From Sphingomonas sp. Leaf34 (GTDB lineage Bacteria; Pseudomonadota; Alphaproteobacteria; Sphingomonadales; Sphingomonadaceae): a stretch of DNA of 64,000 nucleotides. The stretch lies in contig NZ_LMLC01000004.1 of NCBI RefSeq assembly GCF_001421805.1, positions 372,001 to 436,000 of the forward strand. Direction: 5' to 3'. Below are positions 16,341 to 25,683 of this stretch, one piece after another. Numbering within the stretch: position 1 is the first letter of the stretch; each line of letters begins with the position of its first letter. The notes beneath the pieces were generated by a model that did no database searches, was not told where the DNA came from, and was given only the letters and a program-made list of their open reading frames with translations. Made by a program: the position numbers and the translations under genes.

Positions 16341-18524
16341 TCAGGGTGGAAGCAGCCGCGATCGACAGAGAGCGACGAGTTCATCTACCAGCGGTGTCTG
16401 CGGCGGCAGGCCGTCGAGCACGGTCGCGAGGTCGTCCTTCGCCACCCTCAGTCGCCCCGTCGCGAGGGCGACCAGGAACTCGGCAGCAGCCTCGCCGCGG
16501 GGCGTGGTGGCGCTCTCCAGGATGCGGCGGAGCACCCGTGCCGCTTCCGCGCTCGTCTGCGCATTGTCCGTGTAATCGAGTTCGGACGGACGGGCGGCGC
16601 GCAGCAGGCTCGCCTGAATCACCGCGTCGTTGAACCGTCCGAAGTTCTCGGGGCTGAGTAGCGTGCGGTAGAACCATTCAGTCCTCAGCGTCTGCCTGTC
16701 GTTCCGGCCCTCGCCAGTCCTGAGACCCTGCAGGATGGAGGCGATCGTGAAGAACACGTCCGCCTGCGTGTTCGCCTTGTCGGGCAGGCCTTCCGGCCAG
16801 AACGCGAAGCCGCGCTGGATCTTGAGTGGATCGCCCGGCGCGTTGGTCAGGAACAACTCCTGCTCCAATCCGACCGAGGTTTGCCGAAGGCGCTCTCGGC
16901 GCTGCTCGATCTCCGCTGAGATCGGCACACTCCGGTTCGCCGTTTCGTCGAAGACGGCAAGTTCCCGGTCCCACGGGTTCGGTGCAGCCAAGCCGGGCAG
17001 GTTGATCTGATCGACGATGATCAGCGGGTGCTCGGCGGCGTTATGGGTCAGCGCGAGATTGCGCGTGAGGGTCTGGGTGCGCTCGGTGCTCTCGGTCACG
17101 ACGAGCCCAGCGAAGTAGAGGAGCGGCGCCTCGGGGCACGACCTCAGCATCCGGCTGAGGTCCAGCAACTGACGGCCGCTTCCGACGACTGCGGACACGA
17201 CGAGTATCGGATCGGTGAATGCGTCCTCGACCGCTGCACGGGCTTGCTCGAATTCCTCGCGCGTGAGGATGGGAGCGGCGCTGTCCGCGGCATCGAGCAC
17301 CCGCTTAGCGAAAGGCGCTGACTCGGCGTTCGCCACGATGCAGTGCCCGAGCTTGGCCGGGATGCTTGCGGCCGCGAGGTACGCGAGCCTCTTCTCCGCG
17401 CTTTCAGACGTGGCGACCTTCTCCGCGTCGATCGCGAATTGACGGGTCGGTCGTCCGGCGTTGATCTGGAACGTGCCGGTGCCGGCGTGCCGGGCCATCG
17501 TGGCCGAGAGCGCCGCATGCTCTTTCGTCCGCTTGATGACGAGCGGCTCGGGTTGCGGGCCGGCGATGTCGAACTGATCCCCCTGGATCGGGATGGCGAT
17601 CGATCCGTTGGCACACATCGAGCAGGGTGCACCGCTGTCGGCTTCCACCGTTCGGATGAAGCCGCCTGGGTTATTCTGCCGATCGAATGCTAGGTCAACC
17701 GCCGCGACCAGAGTCTCCGGCTTTTCGCCGAGAAAGAGCACGTGCACGATCCTGCGGCTGTCGAAGCCTCTCTGGACCAACCGCTTCGCGAGCTTGCCGC
17801 TCGAGGATGCGGATACGAGCGCGACCGCGCCGCCGGTGCGGAAGTGCGCGTAGGTGTCGACGCCGTCGTAGGACCTAAAGCTGTCGACCAGCACGGGCGG
17901 CAGTGCATCCTCAGACGCGCGCAGATCGTTGATCGCGGCGACGAGCGCGAAGAGCGATGGCGTGTCGACGTACACGACCGACGTGTCCTCGGGTATGTGT
18001 CGCAACGCGCACAGCGCGACGAACGTGATCTCCGACTGCCGCACGAGAATGTTGGACAGGCGGATGAAGCGGCCGGTGTGCCGACCCGACGGGTTGCGGA
18101 AGTGGTACGCGCTCGTGGACTCCACGAAGCCCTTGTGGTCCCGGAAGATCGATGTCGCACCGCGCCTGAGCAGGTCGGTCAGGGCCACGTCCGACACGTG
18201 CTCGCCGTCGTCGAGCGGCATGCGCCGGAATTCAAAGCCGTTGCCACCGAACGAGATGAGGGTGACCGGCGTTCGCTTCAGCAGCCTTTCCTGGAGCCGG
18301 CGGAAGGGGCCGGGCGCGGAGAAGGAGCGCACGATCTCGCCCGCCACGCTTTCCCGGCAGAGGATGACGAGTTCGTCCGGGACGAGGCGCGCGTCAATTT
18401 CCTTCTCGAGTTCGCCGACCATCGCGCCGACGTCGAGCTCGCGCGGACCGACGAACGCGACCAGCGTGTCGCGCGCCGCCGTTCCTACCATGCGGTCGAA
18501 CCTATGGACGAAGAGGTACTTCAC
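16341..18524 (-). CDS. PRTase-like protein, partner of GHKL ATPase
   Basis: A 727-residue soluble protein. Two stretches resemble phosphoribosyltransferase folds: residues about 190-290 (PPVLVDSFRSYDGV, then ALVSASSSGKLAKRLVQRG) and about 439-455 (PILVVSAVVGSGRQLLDLS), similar to the PRPP-binding loop. A CxxC (APCSMCANG, about 298-305) may bind zinc. Its start overlaps the stop of the GHKL ATPase gene by four bases, so the two form a strict pair. I know no characterised system with this exact pair. The context, on a transposon and divergent from a STAND NTPase, suggests defence, but both the fold call and the role are inferences. Confidence 0.7.
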   Translation of the reverse strand: MKYLFVHRFDRMVGTAARDTLVAFVGPRELDVGAMVGELEKEIDARLVPDELVILCRESVAGEIVRSFSAPGPFRRLQERLLKRTPVTLISFGGNGFEFRRMPLDDGEHVSDVALTDLLRRGATSIFRDHKGFVESTSAYHFRNPSGRHTGRFIRLSNILVRQSEITFVALCALRHIPEDTSVVYVDTPSLFALVAAINDLRASEDALPPVLVDSFRSYDGVDTYAHFRTGGAVALVSASSSGKLAKRLVQRGFDSRRIVHVLFLGEKPETLVAAVDLAFDRQNNPGGFIRTVEADSGAPCSMCANGSIAIPIQGDQFDIAGPQPEPLVIKRTKEHAALSATMARHAGTGTFQINAGRPTRQFAIDAEKVATSESAEKRLAYLAAASIPAKLGHCIVANAESAPFAKRVLDAADSAAPILTREEFEQARAAVEDAFTDPILVVSAVVGSGRQLLDLSRMLRSCPEAPLLYFAGLVVTESTERTQTLTRNLALTHNAAEHPLIIVDQINLPGLAAPNPWDRELAVFDETANRSVPISAEIEQRRERLRQTSVGLEQELFLTNAPGDPLKIQRGFAFWPEGLPDKANTQADVFFTIASILQGLRTGEGRNDRQTLRTEWFYRTLLSPENFGRFNDAVIQASLLRAARPSELDYTDNAQTSAEAARVLRRILESATTPRGEAAAEFLVALATGRLRVAKDDLATVLDGLPPQTPLVDELVALCRSRLLPP

Positions 18525-19690
18525 GGCTCGACGACGAGCGGAAGCAGGATCGTGAGGAGGGTGCCGGACGCGCGTGGGAAGGTCTCGCGTTCGGACGGCC
18601 AGGTGACGAACTCGGGAAGCGTACCGTAGGGCGTCCGGCGTTCGAGGCTCAGGTCGGCGTAGAGCGACTGGCGGCCTGTGCGCAGGCGCATGAAACCGCC
18701 GTGCTCCCGGAGGATGTCGACGACGTTCGGCAGCCCGAGACCCGAGCGCGAGGTCGTCTTGCCGGTGGCGTGCTTCTGGAAGCAGCGGCGGACCGCGTCG
18801 GCTTCCTCCACCGGCGTCAACTCCGCCAAGGGCCGCTTGGTGATCGCGGCGGCGAAGCCGGGGCCGCTGTCGATTACCGAGATCTCGATCAGCTGGAGGT
18901 CCTTGTTGGTCGCCCGCGGCGGCCGAAGTCTCGCGCAGTATGCCGCAAGCGGGGGCGACGTGCCGACGAACTCAGCGAGCTTGGCCTGAGGGATTGCGTG
19001 CCGCCTGGCCTGTACGCCGCGGATCGAACGACCAAGCCGGTCCCCCCGCTCGTCGACACGGGCATGGTCCTCGGTGTTGCGGAACAGCTCGTAGAGAGCC
19101 CCGCCGACCGCGTCGGTGAATGATGGTGGGATGGAGGACGATAGCTCCCTTGGAACTATGGTCCGGTCTATCTGACGCGCGACCTCGATGAAGGCGCTCG
19201 TTCCCTTCAGCGACGGCTGTCCCTCGAGGTCGAGGTCGTAGAGCAGACGGGGCGCCGCGCGGTCGAGGTGATCGACGCACAGCACCTCATATTGGGGCCC
19301 GCGCGATGCCTCGCGCGGCCGTTCGCTCTGAATCACGTCGAGGCGCGCCAGCGCTTGCGCGCGCAGTGCCTCCGAGATGACTGCGCCGTCGACCGCGCTC
19401 GCCCGGTCGCACAACAGCGCCGCGGCGATGCCGAAGAACTGCCGGGTAAGGGTCGTCATCTGCCCATCCGGGTCTTCGGCATTCGGCACGTATGTCTGGA
19501 GCGCGGGGTGGCGGATCGACTGCGCCCATGTGATCAGCGCTTGGACCACTGCGGCCTCACCCCCAGCATGGTGGTGGTGCCCCTTCGTGGGGAGCCTGAT
19601 GGGTCCGCTGGAGGCGTCGCGCGCCAGCCCGGAAAGCATCGCTTCCGCCGCCGAGACGGTCATGGCCTTTGTCACAAGCATTCTTCTCAC
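18521..19690 (-). CDS. GHKL-type ATPase (HATPase_c) of two-gene system
   Basis: A 389-residue protein with a C-terminal GHKL ATP-binding fold: N box GGALYELFRNTEDHA (residues 196-210), G1 box DSGPGFA (274-280), and G2 box SGLGLPNVVDILREHGG (316-332). The first 180 residues are of unknown type. No histidine kinase H-box, transmembrane segment or sensor domain is visible, so it is not an ordinary two-component kinase; it is closer in plan to MORC/Hsp90-like ATPases found in defence loci. It overlaps the PRTase-like gene by four bases and lies divergent to the STAND gene. Confidence 0.82.
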   Translation of the reverse strand: MRRMLVTKAMTVSAAEAMLSGLARDASSGPIRLPTKGHHHHAGGEAAVVQALITWAQSIRHPALQTYVPNAEDPDGQMTTLTRQFFGIAAALLCDRASAVDGAVISEALRAQALARLDVIQSERPREASRGPQYEVLCVDHLDRAAPRLLYDLDLEGQPSLKGTSAFIEVARQIDRTIVPRELSSSIPPSFTDAVGGALYELFRNTEDHARVDERGDRLGRSIRGVQARRHAIPQAKLAEFVGTSPPLAAYCARLRPPRATNKDLQLIEISVIDSGPGFAAAITKRPLAELTPVEEADAVRRCFQKHATGKTTSRSGLGLPNVVDILREHGGFMRLRTGRQSLYADLSLERRTPYGTLPEFVTWPSERETFPRASGTLLTILLPLVVEP

Positions 19691-19899
19691 GATAACGACA
19701 GCTCTTCCCGCTGTCGAAGGTCCATTGCTGCTTCTTTACACCACGCGCGCATCGTCGGGTGGCTCCGGTACGCCGGACGGCACGGACTAGAGCCGCCCCC
19801 CTGCTTACAGCTCTGGCCACGGGGCGCGGTAGGTAGCAGGTCGCGCATGGTTTCCCGTAAGAAATGGCGCCTGGGCGCCGAGCCGGCTATTCCCCTTTC

Positions 19900-22800
19900 A
19901 TGACCGATATCGAAGCGGAAACAAAAAGCGAGCTGGTTGAGGATCTCAATCTGAATGGCCCGGACCAAGCCGGGCCCCGTCCGATCGCGCGCAAGCTGCA
20001 GCGGATCGACCCGCCGAAAGATGTCGAGGTCGTGCTTCACCAAAGCGAAGTGATGGCGCTCGAGGGCCCTCTCGTAATCGTCGGCGATCCCGGGGCCGGC
20101 AAGTCGATTCTGATGGAGTCTTTCGAGGGTATCGACGGCGCGATCTTCATTCGAGCGACGCAGCTGGTGCGAATGGCCAACCCCGCAAAGAAGCTCGGCA
20201 TGGTAACGCGGATCGTCATCGATGGCGTTGACGAAGTCGCGTCAAATGCAGAGGGCGGAGGCATCGAGGCGGTGCTGGCCAAATTGTCGGAACTCGACAA
20301 TCCCGACTTCATACTGTCCTGCCGCGCGGCCGACTGGCGGGGCGCCGCCGATCGGATCCGGATCAAGGATGATTATGGACGCGACGCCACGATGCTGGAG
20401 CTCCAACCATTCGACAGAGACGACGCAGCGCGGTTTCTGGAGACACGCTTTCCCGAACTCGACGCCGAGCAGGTGCTCACCCATCTGATCGATCGGGGAT
20501 TGCATGACATTTATGGCAATCCGCTGACGCTGCAATTGCTTGGCGAGGTGGCGCTCGATGGTGGCGCACTGCCAGCAACCCGCGGCGGGCTTCTCGCCCA
20601 GGCTTGCCCCAAACTTGTTCTGGAAGCCAATGATCGCCACAAGGACAGGCCGCATGCCGGCTGCGACCCGGAAGAGCTGATGCTCTCGACCGGCGCCGCA
20701 GCCGCAGCCTTCCTGCTGTGCGACAAGCTCGGCGTGTTCAGCGGTGCGGTGGGAGACCTCCCATCCGCGTATTTTTCACGCCCAAGCATGCGTTCGCTGC
20801 CCTTTGCGACCGAGTTCGATGAGGCCATCAAGACAAGGCTGTTCAAGGGCGAAGGTGAAAACCTCCTGGTCCCGGTCCACCGCGTCGTAGCCGAGTATCT
20901 TGCCGCCAAGTGGCTCGCGCGGTGCGTGTCCTCGGGACAGTCCGCCAGGCGGGTCGTTGCCTTGCTGCGTCAGGGTGGATCGGTGCCGACGTCGCTGCGC
21001 GCGGTGAACGCCTGGCTCGCCGGTTTCTCGCCCGAGCTCGGCATGACCTGCGTGAGCGATGATCCGTACGGTGTCCTTCGCTATGGCGATGTCGACGGCC
21101 TGCCGCTGCCGACGGCTCGCGCGCTGCTGCGCGCACTCGCCGCGCTGTCGCATGAGGACCCCTTTTTCCGGGCAGAAGATTGGTCGCGCCAGTCAGCGCG
21201 GGGCCTCGCCCGGGTCGAATTGAAGGACGAATTGCTCGCGCTCCTGAACGCGCCTGGCGAACACCATATGCTTGGTGCCCTGCTGATCGAGGCGATGCAG
21301 GGTACCGAACTCGGCACGCTTCTCCAGAGCGAATTGCGCGCGATGCTTCTCGATCCGAAGCGATCGTACCATCAGCGCGGGACGACCCTTGCGATCCTGA
21401 ACGAACGCGGCGCCGTGACCGACTGGCCGGTCCTCCTAAAGGCCCTCGCCGAACTCGGTGACAGCGGTTCTCTGCGGAATGCGGCAAATGCCGCTGTCAG
21501 CATGGCCGTCCGGGATATCACGCCGGAATTGGCGGTGCCGATCCTGTTGTGCAACCTGGGCCTGACACTGAGTCCGGCCAGCAAGGCGACGCGAAAATCT
21601 CATCAGTCGCTGTATCCCAGCAAACACCTTCTCGAACTGCCCTCAGCGCAGTTGGAGAAATGGCTCGATGTCATCGCAGAGTACGGCACGATGGTGCGTC
21701 GCCATGACCACCAGCGCATGGCGCTGGTCGATTTCGCACTCTCCATTCTTGCCAGACGCCTCGAATATGCGCCGGCGCCTTCGGCAGAGCAGCTCGGGCG
21801 TTGGACGAGCTGGTTGCGCGGGCAACGCGGTTATGACGACAAGGCCCCGAAGAAAATCAGGGATTTCTTCGCCGGCGAATCAACACTGCGACAGGCCGTT
21901 CAGGCCGAGATCCTGCTTGCTGTCAGCGCTAAGGAGCTGCGGAAGCTTTCATTTCGGGTTGGTGACGTTCCCCTCGGTCTCTACCCCGATGAAGAGGATT
22001 GCGCAGTCCTTTTGCGGGCCTGGCGCCACCGGGAAAATATTGCCACTCCGGACACCGAAATCTGGGACACACTCCTCTGGATGGGGCGGCGACGCGGAGG
22101 GCTGTCACCGTCTCTCCGCGCGGCAGCGGAAGAGACCGCAGGCGACGATCCGCTGCGTCTCGATGTCATCGAGCGCTATTCCAGGCCGATCGAAGATACG
22201 CGAGATCCGAAGGATGCGGCGTGGGAGGCCGAGCGGGATGCCGAGCGCGAGGCAGCGTTTGCTGACCACCGCGCATGGATCACCGACAATCTTCAACATG
22301 TCGACGCGGGATCCGCCGTACTCGCAGAGGCCGCCGACGCCTACCGCGGCCTCGACTACTATGTGAATGATCTACCAGGTGGTGCCGAAGAGAAGATGGC
22401 AGGATTCCTGACCCCGGCGCTTGCCGAGCGCGTGCTGTCGGGCTTTGCCGCAAGCCTGAGGCGCGCGGACCTCCCGACGGCGCGCCAGATCGCCGAAGCC
22501 CACGCAAAGGGCAAAAGCTACCCAATCGAAACGGTGCTGATCGCCGGGGTGTCCGAGATGCTGAGAACCGGTCAGCCGCTTTCGGACCTTCCCCGCCAGA
22601 ATATCGACAGCGTCTTCATGGCTTGGCGGCGCGATCCAGCGTCTAACACCGAAGACTCGCTCGGCATTGAGGACGCTTTGGTCAATCTGTGTCTGGGCAC
22701 GCCAGAGGATCAGGAGCAATTCTACCGCACAAGCATCGAACCGGACCTCGAGGCCAATGCTCGCCACGTCTACGACCTTTACTATCTGACTCACCTGCTG

Positions 22801-24081
22801 CCGATGGTACCGCTCGCCGCGCAGCTATGTCGCGAATGGCTATCCCGCTTTCCCATGATGCCTGCGACCATCATGAGCGGACTTGTTCCATCAGTGCTCG
22901 CCGGTGATCTCGCTGATATCCGCCAGACGGTTGTCCAATGTCGCGCCCAAACCTGCGCCGATATCGATGCCCTATTCCTGTGGCTGGCGTTGGATTTCAT
23001 GGCCGACTTTGCTGACCGCGAGACCGACCTACGCGCTGCGGCCGCCGACCGCCCCGAGTTTCTGTGGAACCTGCGTTCAGTGATCCAGACGCCAACAGGT
23101 TCTCGATTGTCGACGCTTTCAGCCGAACAGCTCGGATACATCGTGAGCGCCTTCGCGCCCACCTGGCGCTACCTCGAGCGGCCCGAGGGCGTGTCGCATG
23201 GGGACACTAACCCCTGGCAAGCCACCGATTTCCTCAAAGAATGCATCGCCGCCCTATCGGCGTTGCCCACAGCGGCCGCAGGTAAAATGCTAGCATCGCT
23301 GATGGAGGCGAGCGATTACGGCTACCTGGACGACCTTAAGCATGCTGCCGCCCAGCAGCGTCGTGTCCAAGCCGATCACGACTACACCGCCGCCACGCTC
23401 GACCAGCTCAAGGCGGCTGCAACGGGAACCCCTCCTAAGTCGCTCGACGACCTGCGCGCGTTTTTCGCGGACCGGCTGGGCGAACTGAACGCAAAGCTCG
23501 CCGGCGACAATCTCGACAGCTGGGTGGTCTATTGGGACCGCGACCGTCCGCACGAGGAAAATTACTGTCGAAACCGGCTGATCGGCCAACTCTCGAACGA
23601 ATTGCCGGATGCGATCAGCTTTGCGCCGGAGGAGCAGATGCCGGGCACGACCCGAGCGGACATCGCCTTGCGCCTCGATAAGATGGCCCTGCCGGTCGAG
23701 ATCAAGGGGCAGTGGCATACGCAGGTATGGGCCGCGGCCTCCGAGCAACTCGACGCTCAATATACGATCGACTGGCGAGCAGAAGGTCGTGGCGTCTACA
23801 TCGTGCTGTGGTTCGGCGACGTGCCCGGTTACAATCTGCCGGCGCATCCCGAGGACGGCACTGCGCCGCTCACGCCCGAGCAGCTGCGCGAGATGCTGGT
23901 AGCGCGTGTGCCGATGGAGCGGCGCCCCTTCATCGACGTCTATGTCATCGACGTTGCAGGGACGCCGCAAGGGCGCGAGCGACTCGCCGTAGGTCGCCAA
24001 CGTAAGCGAAAAGCCGCGGCGACTGGCAAAGCGAAAAAAGCTCGCGGCAAGTCCGCAACCCGCCCATCGGATGCTAGCTAA
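19900..24081 (+). CDS. STAND/NACHT NTPase with C-terminal PD-(D/E)XK-like nuclease
   Basis: A 1393-residue protein. ATG 19900 is chosen because the upstream extension is not protein-like. The N-terminal NTPase has Walker A GDPGAGKS (62-69), Walker B VIDGVDE (106-112), a sensor-like ILSCRAADWRG, and the GNPLTLQLLGEV motif typical of NACHT/STAND ATPases. A long, probably helical-repeat sensor region follows (about 330-1150). Near the C-terminus a restriction-like core appears: EENYCRNRLIGQLSNEL, then RADIAL (Asp1254) and PVEIKGQ (Glu1267, Lys1269), fitting PD-(D/E)XK. Known Avs anti-phage STANDs usually carry the nuclease at the N-terminus; here it is at the C-terminus. It is expected to sense a phage protein and degrade DNA. 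Confidence 0.82.
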   Translation: MTDIEAETKSELVEDLNLNGPDQAGPRPIARKLQRIDPPKDVEVVLHQSEVMALEGPLVIVGDPGAGKSILMESFEGIDGAIFIRATQLVRMANPAKKLGMVTRIVIDGVDEVASNAEGGGIEAVLAKLSELDNPDFILSCRAADWRGAADRIRIKDDYGRDATMLELQPFDRDDAARFLETRFPELDAEQVLTHLIDRGLHDIYGNPLTLQLLGEVALDGGALPATRGGLLAQACPKLVLEANDRHKDRPHAGCDPEELMLSTGAAAAAFLLCDKLGVFSGAVGDLPSAYFSRPSMRSLPFATEFDEAIKTRLFKGEGENLLVPVHRVVAEYLAAKWLARCVSSGQSARRVVALLRQGGSVPTSLRAVNAWLAGFSPELGMTCVSDDPYGVLRYGDVDGLPLPTARALLRALAALSHEDPFFRAEDWSRQSARGLARVELKDELLALLNAPGEHHMLGALLIEAMQGTELGTLLQSELRAMLLDPKRSYHQRGTTLAILNERGAVTDWPVLLKALAELGDSGSLRNAANAAVSMAVRDITPELAVPILLCNLGLTLSPASKATRKSHQSLYPSKHLLELPSAQLEKWLDVIAEYGTMVRRHDHQRMALVDFALSILARRLEYAPAPSAEQLGRWTSWLRGQRGYDDKAPKKIRDFFAGESTLRQAVQAEILLAVSAKELRKLSFRVGDVPLGLYPDEEDCAVLLRAWRHRENIATPDTEIWDTLLWMGRRRGGLSPSLRAAAEETAGDDPLRLDVIERYSRPIEDTRDPKDAAWEAERDAEREAAFADHRAWITDNLQHVDAGSAVLAEAADAYRGLDYYVNDLPGGAEEKMAGFLTPALAERVLSGFAASLRRADLPTARQIAEAHAKGKSYPIETVLIAGVSEMLRTGQPLSDLPRQNIDSVFMAWRRDPASNTEDSLGIEDALVNLCLGTPEDQEQFYRTSIEPDLEANARHVYDLYYLTHLLPMVPLAAQLCREWLSRFPMMPATIMSGLVPSVLAGDLADIRQTVVQCRAQTCADIDALFLWLALDFMADFADRETDLRAAAADRPEFLWNLRSVIQTPTGSRLSTLSAEQLGYIVSAFAPTWRYLERPEGVSHGDTNPWQATDFLKECIAALSALPTAAAGKMLASLMEASDYGYLDDLKHAAAQQRRVQADHDYTAATLDQLKAAATGTPPKSLDDLRAFFADRLGELNAKLAGDNLDSWVVYWDRDRPHEENYCRNRLIGQLSNELPDAISFAPEEQMPGTTRADIALRLDKMALPVEIKGQWHTQVWAAASEQLDAQYTIDWRAEGRGVYIVLWFGDVPGYNLPAHPEDGTAPLTPEQLREMLVARVPMERRPFIDVYVIDVAGTPQGRERLAVGRQRKRKAAATGKAKKARGKSATRPSDAS

Positions 24082-24108
24082 GGCACGCGGATCGTCAGCG
24101 TCGAGCGC

Positions 24109-24483
24109 ATGTCGCGGGCTTTTACCAAATACCATCTGGATGACGGACGCGCACTGCACCGGTTCAAGATGGAAGAACCGCACGCGACGCCGCATGACCA
24201 CCCCTGGAGTTTCGACACCGAGATTCTCGATGGCGGATATGTTGAAGAGGTGTTCCACCTGGATCCAAACGGCGGTTGGCACAGCGAACTGGTTCACCGT
24301 CTCCCTGGCGAAACCTACCATGTCGACGCTGCGCACATTCACCGCGTCGTGGAGCTGCCGACGGGTGAGTGCTGGACGCTCGTCCGCGCAGGTCCCCACA
24401 CACGCGAGACCCGGTTCTGGCGTTTCGGAGACGCGGTTCAGTCCCGGGCCTGGCATGAGCGCCAATGGACGCGCTTAGGATAA
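24109..24483 (+). CDS. small cupin-like protein
   Basis: A 124-residue protein with histidine spacing of a single-domain cupin: HDHPWSFDTEIL, a GGYVEEVF strand, and YHVDAAHIHRVVEL. Metal binding is likely. It starts 28 bases after the STAND gene on the same strand and could be its operon partner, or simply the next cargo gene. No catalytic role can be assigned. Confidence 0.7.
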   Translation: MSRAFTKYHLDDGRALHRFKMEEPHATPHDHPWSFDTEILDGGYVEEVFHLDPNGGWHSELVHRLPGETYHVDAAHIHRVVELPTGECWTLVRAGPHTRETRFWRFGDAVQSRAWHERQWTRLG

Positions 24484-24516
24484 GGCATCACGGCTAGAGT
24501 CGATCCACCGCAATAT

Positions 24517-25326
24517 TCATGACGGCGTCGGCCGGGGAAGGGCATCGAGCGCTGCCGATACCTGCAGGCGCAGATCGTCGTCCCGGGTGATCTCCAGCAT
24601 CGCACTGAGGCTGCTGCGGGCGCCGGCCACATCACCTGCGACCAGCTGAAGTCTGGCGCGCTCCCACCAACCATGGGCATGCGTAGGTGCCACGATCGTC
24701 ATACGCTCGTACAGGACCAGCGCGCGTGCGGGATCCCCGGCCTGCTCGGCACGGGTCGCCTGGTTGAGCAGCAGGCGGACGAGCGCCGACCGGTTCGACA
24801 GGGGAAGCATCCCGTCGGAAAACCGGGCCTGGCCCGTCATCTGCTCCAACAAGGCTTCCACCTGTTCAGGGGCGACGATGTGACCATCGTTGAAGGGATC
24901 GATGATCAGCGCATCCGACGCGTCGCCAAGGCGGACCAGGACGTGGCCGGGGGTATTGAGCGGCATCGCCGACCATCCGAGGCGTCGTGCCATCGCCACA
25001 TAGATAATCGAAAGACTGATCGGCAGGCCGAGCCGTCGATCGACGACGGCGATCAAATCCGCATTCTGCGGATCGTCGTAGTGCACCCGGTCGCCAGAGA
25101 ACCCAAACTCTTCGCCCATCACGCTGCTCAGGGCTTGAGCCTGAGCAGCGCTGCTCACTGCGTCGCCGTCAGCAGCGCGCAGGGCTATTTCTATGTCGGT
25201 CAGCTCGTCGATATATTCATCGAGATCGACACCGGGGTGATCGAGCGCTGCGAGTTCCAGGGCGGCCAGATCAAGCTCGATCTCTGTGTCTTCCATCAGC
25301 CCGAGATGAAGAATGCTATTGGTCAT
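24517..25326 (-). CDS. SirB1-like transglutaminase-fold protein
   Basis: A 269-residue protein of the SirB1/transglutaminase-like family with a C-terminal TPR-like segment. The core shows YDDPQNADLIAVVDRRLG, GLPISLSIIYVAMARRLGW, and NTPGHVLVR with the family histidine. Family members occur beside many genes and have no settled role. It is convergent with the cupin gene. Confidence 0.82.
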   Translation of the reverse strand: MTNSILHLGLMEDTEIELDLAALELAALDHPGVDLDEYIDELTDIEIALRAADGDAVSSAAQAQALSSVMGEEFGFSGDRVHYDDPQNADLIAVVDRRLGLPISLSIIYVAMARRLGWSAMPLNTPGHVLVRLGDASDALIIDPFNDGHIVAPEQVEALLEQMTGQARFSDGMLPLSNRSALVRLLLNQATRAEQAGDPARALVLYERMTIVAPTHAHGWWERARLQLVAGDVAGARSSLSAMLEITRDDDLRLQVSAALDALPRPTPS

Positions 25327-25438
25327 GAGCCGTTAGATGGGAGGCTGCTTCGACGGTTTCTATGGCGACGCCAGGATACGGCGCGCCTGATCCATGACCA
25401 GTTTATGATACGTGAGCAGCGACTGTGCGGCACAGCCG

Positions 25439-25591
25439 GTTCCGTCCCTGATCACGATCCTGGACCCTGCCGACATCGATACCTGGCTGCGTGGAACCTA
25501 CGACGATATCGTTGGCCTGCAGAAACCCTACGACCCTGCCAAAATGACCGTCCGGGGGCCTGTCTTCCCAACACGCAGCAAGGAACGGTAG
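25439..25591 (+). pseudogene. SOS-response-associated peptidase-like C-terminal tail
   Basis: An open stretch of 50 codons ending at TAG 25589-25591 reads ITILDPADIDTWLRGTYDD, then KMTVRGPVFPTRSKER. This resembles the C-terminal end of SRAP (YedK/HMCES) proteins, which act on abasic-site DNA-protein crosslinks. The catalytic N-terminal cysteine and the rest are missing. The preceding 110 bases show no continuation. Confidence 0.4.
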
Positions 25592-25683
25592 CATTCGGCT
25601 ATCCTTGGCATTCGAAAATGACCGCGCCGAACGATCCATTGTGTCCGCTGCGTGTTGTAAGACGGTGACAGGGAGCCAAGACG

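Noticed and set aside
17742..18629. 295-codon plus frame inside the PRTase-like gene
   Set aside because: Antisense shadow; the minus-strand gene has coherent folds and a coupled partner.
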